A stretch of 64,000 bases of DNA from assembly GCA_001600455.1 (NCBI GenBank), contig BCKC01000003.1, positions 4,386,754-4,450,753 on the forward strand, read 5' to 3'. Under the pieces are notes generated by a model. That model was not told the origin of the DNA. It did no database searches and saw only the letters and a list, made by a program, of their open reading frames with translations. Below are positions 58,019 to 64,000 of this stretch, piece by piece. Both the position numbers and the translations under genes were made by a program. This stretch comes from Endocalyx cinctus. Its lineage: Eukaryota; Ascomycota; Sordariomycetes; Amphisphaeriales; Apiosporaceae. Positions within the stretch are counted from its first letter, which is position 1. The number at the start of each line of letters is the position of its first letter.

Positions 58019-58933
58019 TTATACTTCCTCATCCGTTACCAATTCTTCACCAACCTTCCTGCCGTTATTCTTCTTCCCATCGCCTCCCTTTCCCATCTTT
58101 TCCTTGTAATCATTCCAGAGCTGATCGATAGGCGCGCCCAGGAGCTCCGTCCAGAAAGATTTCTCCTCGTACTTCTCGACGCGGAGCTTCTCGTTAATCC
58201 GACGCACGGTGTCGCCGCCGAACCTCTTCTCCAGGTACTCGAGAAAGTAAGCGGTATGCTGATACCCGCGATCCCACTTGCCCTCGAGGTCGTCCCGGCG
58301 CCAGTGCGGCGGGCCCAGATCGCACGACAGCCGGACCCAATCGGCGACGCCTTCGATCAGCCCCCCCGGAGCGGCGCCCTTCCCGTTCCACTGGAAGCAG
58401 TGGACGAGCTCGTGGACGAGAACGCCCTCGATCTCGTGCGCCCAGCGGGACGGGTCGACGCCGGCGACGTACCGGAGCGAGAGGTGGATCTCCTTGTGAT
58501 CCGGGTCGAGGTCCGAGCCCGTCGTGTACGCGACGCCGTCCATGGCGCGCAGGATCAGAGTCACGGAGCGGGTGCCGGGCGCGCGGAAGCCGGGCGCGCC
58601 GGGGGAGGCGTACAGGTGCCGCAGGACGGCGCGCACGCTCGAGGGCAGGATGGCGGAGGCGTCGACGGACGAGAGGAATATGGAGGCGCCGGCGTGCGAG
58701 AGGTCGTGGATTTGGAGACGGAGGAGGGGGAGGGTGAAGTGCTCCTTCTCGGCGTCTGATGACGATGATGATGGGGAGGATGATGAGGGTTGAGAAGAAG
58801 ATCCCGACGATGGGACCTCCGCTACCCCGCCTGGGAGAGGCGAAGGTGTGGGTGCCGATCCGGTGGATGACATGGTGGGTTGGAAGATGTCGATGGGTTG
58901 GGGGGCTGGGGTGGTGTTTGGTGGGAGGGGCAT
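58019..58933 (-). CDS. Basic secretory protein (BSP) family metallopeptidase-like protein
   Basis: One exon gives 304 residues from MPLPPN; a later ATG at 58873 (MSSTG) would give 284. After a Pro/Ser-rich start and a poly-Ser tract, the BSP domain runs from about residue 68 to 285. It has LRLQIHDLSHAGASIFL, the zinc-site helix VLVHELVHCFQWN (HExxH) and GGLIEGVADWVRL, the Glu-Gly...Ala-Asp-x-x-Arg element that follows in this family (peptidases of plants and bacteria). YQHTAYFLEYLEKRFGG and FWTELLGAPIDQLWNDYKEK complete the fold. Plant members are secreted and defence-induced, but here no signal peptide is seen at either start, suggesting an intracellular protein. Very high GC in the domain contrasts with the flanks. 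Catalytic activity is inferred from the intact HExxH. Confidence 0.85.
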   Translation of the reverse strand: MPLPPNTTPAPQPIDIFQPTMSSTGSAPTPSPLPGGVAEVPSSGSSSQPSSSSPSSSSSDAEKEHFTLPLLRLQIHDLSHAGASIFLSSVDASAILPSSVRAVLRHLYASPGAPGFRAPGTRSVTLILRAMDGVAYTTGSDLDPDHKEIHLSLRYVAGVDPSRWAHEIEGVLVHELVHCFQWNGKGAAPGGLIEGVADWVRLSCDLGPPHWRRDDLEGKWDRGYQHTAYFLEYLEKRFGGDTVRRINEKLRVEKYEEKSFWTELLGAPIDQLWNDYKEKMGKGGDGKKNNGRKVGEELVTDEEV

Positions 58934-60376
58934 GGGAAGTGTATATTTGGGATGGGAATCTATGCGATACGGAGGTCTATCGATGAATTTAGACCGGAAG
59001 GAACAGGAGTAGTGTACGTGCAACTAAAAATACGGTGAAAGATATATACTTGGGTGTATAATATACGTGGCCCTCTCTGCGACGTATAGGTTCTGAAATA
59101 TGCAATTGATGTTACTTAACAAACTTATAAACTTCTCAGATGACTGACGACGTGTTAATCATTCTGAGAGAGTAATTATCATTGAGAAGTCGAGTATTAT
59201 TATTATTTTTTTTGTTTCTCCAGGGTTGTATCAATTTATAAGACCTGATCTGATTAATTAAGTAGTAAATAAGTAGTACCCTTAAATACTACCTAGCCAG
59301 CTGTTCACTAGGCAGCAGATACCCCCTAAACGGCCCCTCATTATAAGCGTAATTAACGCTTATAGCTTATGTGATGCGAAAGACATGGATGCCTGAGTAG
59401 TAACGGAATATTATACGGTGACTACCCCACACTCATTGTGCTCCACGGCCCTTCTTCTCTTCGAAGATACTTGGAAGGTAGAGACAGACGAGAGTACGGC
59501 CGGTGCCGATTCAGAGTCTATTAATTCATAAATCAATAGCCATTAAGTAATCGGGCAAACATCTCCCTATCTATCGTCGGTTTCTCGGCAAGCTGCAGTA
59601 TAGAACCTCCGAATGAACTAGACGACGATACACGTTCTCGGATAAACTCGATTTGTCAGGATCTTCAGGCCATTTACGATGCTGGAACTCCAATTTACAC
59701 AAAGGACAGCATACGGAAAACCGGCGAAGAACTTAAGCATTTTTAAGACGGCGAGCGTAACAATGGTGCAATGACCACGCTCAAGGGGATTAACGGAATC
59801 GATTATGAAAGTATTTGTCGATCCACCGTTCTCCGAAACGGGAGAGAATATTCATGTCAGGGGGGAGGCGGGGGGGAGGCGCATAGTAAGATAACAATGA
59901 TTGTTGATTATTAGATCCCCGATTCCTTGTCTCTTATGTACAACCTCGGTGCAAGCGCCTGAGAGGCCACCGCCGACGGCACCGCTTGCTCGAGGGAGGA
60001 GTTTCGGTGAACGAGGGCCAACGCCCCAAAGAAAAACCCAACCAACCACGAATGCTTAGTTTAGTTAGTTTATTTATTGTTATGATAACGGTAAGAAGGA
60101 TCGAAGGTGAATAGGTAAGTGGTAAGGTCTGAGACCTCAATTAATCATCTATATCTACATCTACCATTGGTGAAAAGTGAGAAGCAAGGTAAGAGGAGAT
60201 AATACGTAGCACCCATCCAATAGACCTTTCCCGTATCTACATTTACTGAGACTCAGATCGTTGCATTGTTATTCTATCTATATTTCAGTGCTGCCAAAGA
60301 CGATGGAAACCCGTCATTAATAAGAAACATCACGTATGAATTTCTATATCATTCACCTCCCCTCCCATTTCAGCTT
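58934..60376. other. Intergenic region with possible gene remnants
   Basis: This 1.4-kb spacer contains an open stretch on the plus strand (59540-59746). On the minus strand, a short stretch around 60055-59910 (WLVGFFFGALALVHRN, then ALAPRLYIRDKESGI) could be an orphan exon. Neither has a start codon, and both are unassigned. Confidence 0.4.
59540..59746 (+). pseudogene. Unassigned protein-like fragment without start
   Basis: Sixty-eight codons lie between stops, without ATG at the beginning. The peptide includes LSIVGFSASCSIEPPNELDD, DTRSRINSICQDLQ and AIYDAGTPIYTKDSIRKTGE, which looks like part of a helical domain. It may be the remnant of an accessory gene; I cannot name the family. Confidence 0.25.
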
Positions 60377-61854
60377 CTACTTAGATCCGCCGCGATACAG
60401 CAAATCGCGAACGTATTCCCCTATAGCCAAGCTGCTAGTGAGACCCGGACTCTCCATACCCAGGAGGTTGACCCAACCGCGGAACCCTTCCTCCATCTCG
60501 ATGTAGAAATCGACGAAACCTTTGCCCTCGCCTACGGCGCCCGCGGCCGCCAGCTTCGGCCGTATCCCCGCGTAATCGGGCGCGAGGGCCGCCTCGTCGA
60601 CGCCCGGAAAGTACGCCTTGATATCCTCGAGCGCGCGCGGGAACCGCGCCGTGTTGACGGCGAGGTCGTCGGGGGAATCGACCCACTCGACGTCGGGGCC
60701 GAACCGCAACCGGCCGGCCATGTCGAGCGTCAGGTGGGTGCCGAGCCCGCCCGCTCCCGGTAAGGTGACGGGGTAGATGAGCCGGGAGATGCGCGGGGAG
60801 GAGGCGCCGTAGCTGAAGTAGTTCCCTTTCGCGTAGTAGAGCGTCTTTTTCCGGGCCTCGACGACGTCGGCCGGGCAAGACGACGAGAGGGCCGAGGAGA
60901 TGATCCGGTTGTGCAGGTCCACGGCGCCGAGCCCGGCGCTGTTGACGATGGTCTCGGTCGTGACGGTCGAGGACTCGCCCGTCGCCGTGTCCGAGACGGT
61001 GAGGCGCCAACCGCCGCCGCCGGGGATCGCGCCTCCCGGGCCGCCCGGCAAAGGTTCGGCGGCGTCGACGCGGGAGTGGAGGGCCGCGACGCCGCCTTCC
61101 TCCTCGAAGACGCCCTGCAGCGCGACCATGAGCGCGTGCGAGTCGACGATGCCGGTGGTCGGGCTCTCGAGGACGCCGGCGGCGGCGCGCACGGCGGGCT
61201 CGGTTTCGGCGGCTTCTTTCGCGGTCAGGAACCGGGTCGGGACGCCGACCTGGTCGCGGCAGAACCGGTGCGTCGCCTCGAGGATCTCGCGCTGGCGGTC
61301 GTCCTGGGCCACGATCCACTTGCCGGTGCGCCGGTGCGGGACGCCTCGCTTCTCGCAGAAGTCGTACAGGGCCCGCTTTCCGGAGATGCACAGGCGCGAC
61401 TTGAGCGAGTCGGCGCCGTAGTACAGCCCGGCGTGGATCACCTCGCTGTTGCGAGACGAGGTTTCCGTACCGACGTGCCCGTGGCGCTCGAGCAGGAGGG
61501 TTCGGCCCGGGGCGGTATTAAGCGCCAGTGCCCGGGCGGTCGCTAGGCCGATTACGCCGCCTCCTATTACCTAGTAGTATATCGTCATCAATAACATGTT
61601 TTTTTTTTTTTTTCAATAGATCATAAATTACACCTTTCCGTTAGGTGTTGGGATTTATGTGTGCGTGTGTGTGTATGTATGTATGTGGCGTAATTGGAGG
61701 GAGGCTGTGGTAGTAACAACAGAAGAGGGGAAAAACTAACAACATGAGTAAAGTCGGCCTTAACTGAAGATGTGCCGCAGAATGACCGTGTGGAATGGAT
61801 AATAAAATCTGAACTTGTTGGCCGACATTGTCGTTTAACTGCTCTGGCAAACAT
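60377..61854 (-). CDS. FAD-dependent oxidoreductase, L-2-hydroxyglutarate dehydrogenase-like
   Basis: Two exons (61854-61741, 61570-60377) give 435 residues. Exon 1 encodes an Arg/Ser-rich N-terminus (MFARAVKRQCRPTSSDF) that fits a mitochondrial presequence; it joins as KADFTHV to VIGGGVIGLATARAL, the FAD-binding GxGxxG loop (residues 41-46). TETSSRNSEVIHAGLYYGAD resembles the substrate loop of L-2-hydroxyglutarate dehydrogenases, as do YYAKGNYFSY and YPVTLPGAGGLGTHLTLD. Near the C-terminus, YAGIRPKLAAAG and LLGMESPGLTSSLAIGEYV are standard for the DAO superfamily. The known enzymes oxidise L-2-hydroxyglutarate to 2-oxoglutarate, repairing a side product of TCA-cycle dehydrogenases. Confidence is high for DAO superfamily membership and moderate for the substrate. 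Confidence 0.85.
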
Positions 61855-63287
61855 CGCTGCTTCACTTATCTCACATACGTTGGTTCTATCACACTTTTTG
61901 CGTCTTCCCTTCTCCCCTTCCAACAACTCAACGTCAAGGTAAATTGGAAGTGAAACTTTCTATGTTTGTTGCGACTCAACGCTGAATCGTGAACTGGTAA
62001 TACATGAAAAAAAAAAAAAATAATGAAAGTCGTGCATCAGCTGAATTAAGTAAGTACCTGCGTACATAGGCAAACAGATATGTACTGTAAGTATCTCCGT
62101 TTCTTTACTAGGCGGGTCTTCGATTGCGTGCTATTTAGTGTCTTGTAAACCCCAATTTTACGGTGGAGCTAAACCCGTCCCGTTCCGAGCATACGTACGT
62201 ACTAAAAAACCTCCCGAGACCATAAATGATAACCGTGCTGCCGTGATAGGATGGCGCACACCCTCTCATACAGCTTCATTGCTCCAAGTAATTAGTTCCT
62301 ATGTTAAGGGATAATCTTAGGAGGACGGATACTGTCACGGCATGTCATCATAGCCTATTTTTGGTACCATACATAATTGAATCTACCTTGGCAAAGGCGC
62401 GTAGATGAAACTACTCCCTAGCAGCCTAATATGTCAATCTAAGCCGTCCTGGTACCGTACCTTCAGTGCATAGAGATAGATAGATAGATAGATAGATAGG
62501 TACAGGTGCTCCCCTCCCTGTGTAATGCGACCTTAAGAACATGCTCTCTGTTTTGTTAGGATGTACGTAACTCACGTTCTACACATTATACACTGCTATG
62601 CTTCGGTGCAACTCCTCGTACTTCTCTTCTCTCCCTCATCGGGGGTTTCCCCTTATTTCAAGTGTTCGTGCTTCAATCACAACGCATACTATTACACATC
62701 TAGGCTGGTTATCAAGCTAAGCTTTGGTTTCTCAGCCTTATAATCATCAGCTCCTAGCCAGCTATCATACCAGTACCTTTTCTATATAAATTCCTAAGAA
62801 TAATACCTCGGGAAGTTGCGTCTGCTGGCCCAGTATCTGATCAATTTACCAGTCATCTAAATAGGCAACCAGTTACTACATTAATTAGTATATTCGTTTT
62901 ATGATATATAATATATATTAAACGATACGAAATATTTACACGAAGAAATCGTTTCAGAATTTGTTTGTTACCTATTTGAGTTATTACACTAATTCCGGTC
63001 ACAAAATATGGCTGGTTATGGCGAGGTCGCAAAATGGGGAGAGGTGGTCGGCAGACGACCTCGAGCAAGGCTCTCTCCCGAGCAAGAGGTCAATGTCAAT
63101 ACATTATAACCATGAAGATGAATCCAATATTTTTTTTTTTTTTTTTGAATTATTTTCGTTTTATTTATTTTTCTTACTTTATATGGTTGAGATAGTTTAG
63201 ATACAATCACCTGAGTAAATCAGAGAATAGTGAAGGTGAACATAGAGGCAACTACTGCTATGTTCCTAAGAATATACGGGTGCATAT
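61855..63287. other. Intergenic region
   Basis: This 1.4-kb spacer has a (GATA)6 repeat at 62475-62498 and poly-T at 63129-63146. No gene is recognised. Confidence 0.55.
62475..62498. repeat. (GATA)6 microsatellite
   Basis: Six perfect GATA units. GATA is also the core of fungal GATA-factor sites, but clustering in a perfect repeat is better explained as a microsatellite. Confidence 0.9.
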
Positions 63288-64000
63288 TTAACTATCAATC
63301 TCGGCCAGCTTCCACCCACCAGGACATAGTTTCTGAAACACTCCATCAGGGTCGTACTTAGCCGCCACGGCCTTCATCTTCTTACCATTTTCTACCCCGT
63401 AACTTTGAAGTACGTTCTGGGACCTATCCGCGTAATTCATGTACAGCCATCGACACAGCCCGCCCTCTATCGACGCGGCATATTCCCTCAAACTCTGCAT
63501 ACAAATCTTCAGCTCGGAATGAGCGAGGTCGAACTGCTCCTGCGTCCTCATCAATATCACGAACAGGCACACGATCCCGTCGCTTTTATAATCCTCGAGG
63601 CCGAACATGTTCCCTCCCGCCCTCAGCGAGTGCTGGGCAACCGAGGCGGGTAGCGGCTGGAAGATGCATTGCGATAGGAAGTCGCCGTCCGGGACGAACG
63701 ACTTGAACTTGGTCACGAGTCCTTCGTGGAGTTCCGAAGCCTTCGCCATAATGCGGTCGTCGTTTTTGAAGGTTATGGTGAACCAGCCGGAACTGTTGAG
63801 AAATAGTCAGTATTGTCTTGTCTTCGTTGAAGAATAATGACGAAAAGCTTCGTCAAAGCTCAAAGCTAAGTGATATTATTGTACTTACTAATAGTTATCC
63901 GGGTAGGTAATCTCGAATGATAAATCATACAACGAGGTAGTCCTAATGGAATCCATCAACTTAGGCAGACGTCGAAAATCATCGTAGGCGGGGTCGTCTG
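63288..64000 (-). CDS. FAD-binding (berberine-bridge-type) oxidoreductase, 3' part
   Basis: The window holds two exons of the 3' end: 64000-63889 (cut by the edge) and 63792-63288, joined in frame at DNY/YSGWFTITF. The last part reads CRWLYMNYADRSQNVLQSYG followed by MKAVAAKYDPDGVFQKLCPG, the C-terminal berberine-bridge-enzyme element that closes over the flavin in this family (the FAD-domain N-terminus lies outside). LCPGGWKLAEI is typical of fungal members, many of which are flavin oxidases in secondary metabolism or sugar oxidation. The substrate cannot be predicted from this fragment. Confidence 0.85.

Noticed and set aside
60435..61391. Arg-rich 318-codon frame on the same strand as the FAD enzyme
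   Set aside because: Frame-shifted shadow of a GC-rich gene; composition (extreme Arg) is artificial, while the other frame has all FAD-enzyme motifs.
62475..62498. GATA-factor binding cluster
   Set aside because: A perfect (GATA)6 repeat is more simply a microsatellite; no target gene starts nearby.

Overview
The window is a stretch of nuclear chromosome from a filamentous ascomycete fungus (Pezizomycotina; Sordariomycetes is my best guess, on overall protein resemblance only). Genes stand alone on both strands. Most carry short GT-AG introns of about 50-220 nt, often with CTAAC/CTGAC-like branch points. Intergenic gaps are 0.4-6 kb and full of poly-A/poly-T tracts. There are no operons, bacterial signals, CRISPR arrays, intact transposons, or tRNA/rRNA genes that I could recognise. 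One ambiguous base (n) at 33993 shows a draft assembly.

Left third (1-26.9 kb). This holds the 5' part of mitochondrial Hsp70 SSC1 (minus, cut by the left edge), a DUF2415/WD-repeat protein (plus), a coiled-coil protein (minus), a gamma-glutamylcyclotransferase/AIG2-like protein (plus), a decayed gene fragment, an F-box protein (plus), a 6-kb gene-poor stretch, a PH-domain protein (plus), eIF3g/TIF35 (plus) and a small lysine-rich protein (minus).

Middle (28.9-47.4 kb). This holds the phosphatidylethanolamine methyltransferase CHO2 (plus), a seven-helix fungal rhodopsin-domain protein (minus) divergent from a BAHD-like acyltransferase (plus), a casein-kinase-1-like gene with a damaged catalytic loop (minus), a transcription factor carrying both a BED-like finger and a Zn2Cys6 cluster (plus), and the exocyst subunit SEC5 (minus). 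SEC5 is followed in the same frame by a further 130-codon open, coding-like stretch.

Right third (48.2-64 kb). This holds NAD-isocitrate dehydrogenase catalytic subunit IDH2 (plus), guanylate kinase GUK1 (plus), two uncharacterised proteins (plus), a basic-secretory-protein-family metallopeptidase (minus), an L-2-hydroxyglutarate dehydrogenase-like FAD enzyme (minus) and the 3' part of a berberine-bridge-type FAD oxidoreductase (minus, cut by the right edge).

Most genes are conserved housekeeping functions: mitochondrial protein import and TCA cycle, translation initiation, phospholipid synthesis, exocytosis and nucleotide metabolism. Accessory material (rhodopsin-like protein, acyltransferase, CK1-like kinase, BBE oxidase, gene remnants) lies between them. 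I see no convincing new multi-gene system. The observation I would check first is the open frame beyond the SEC5 stop codon.
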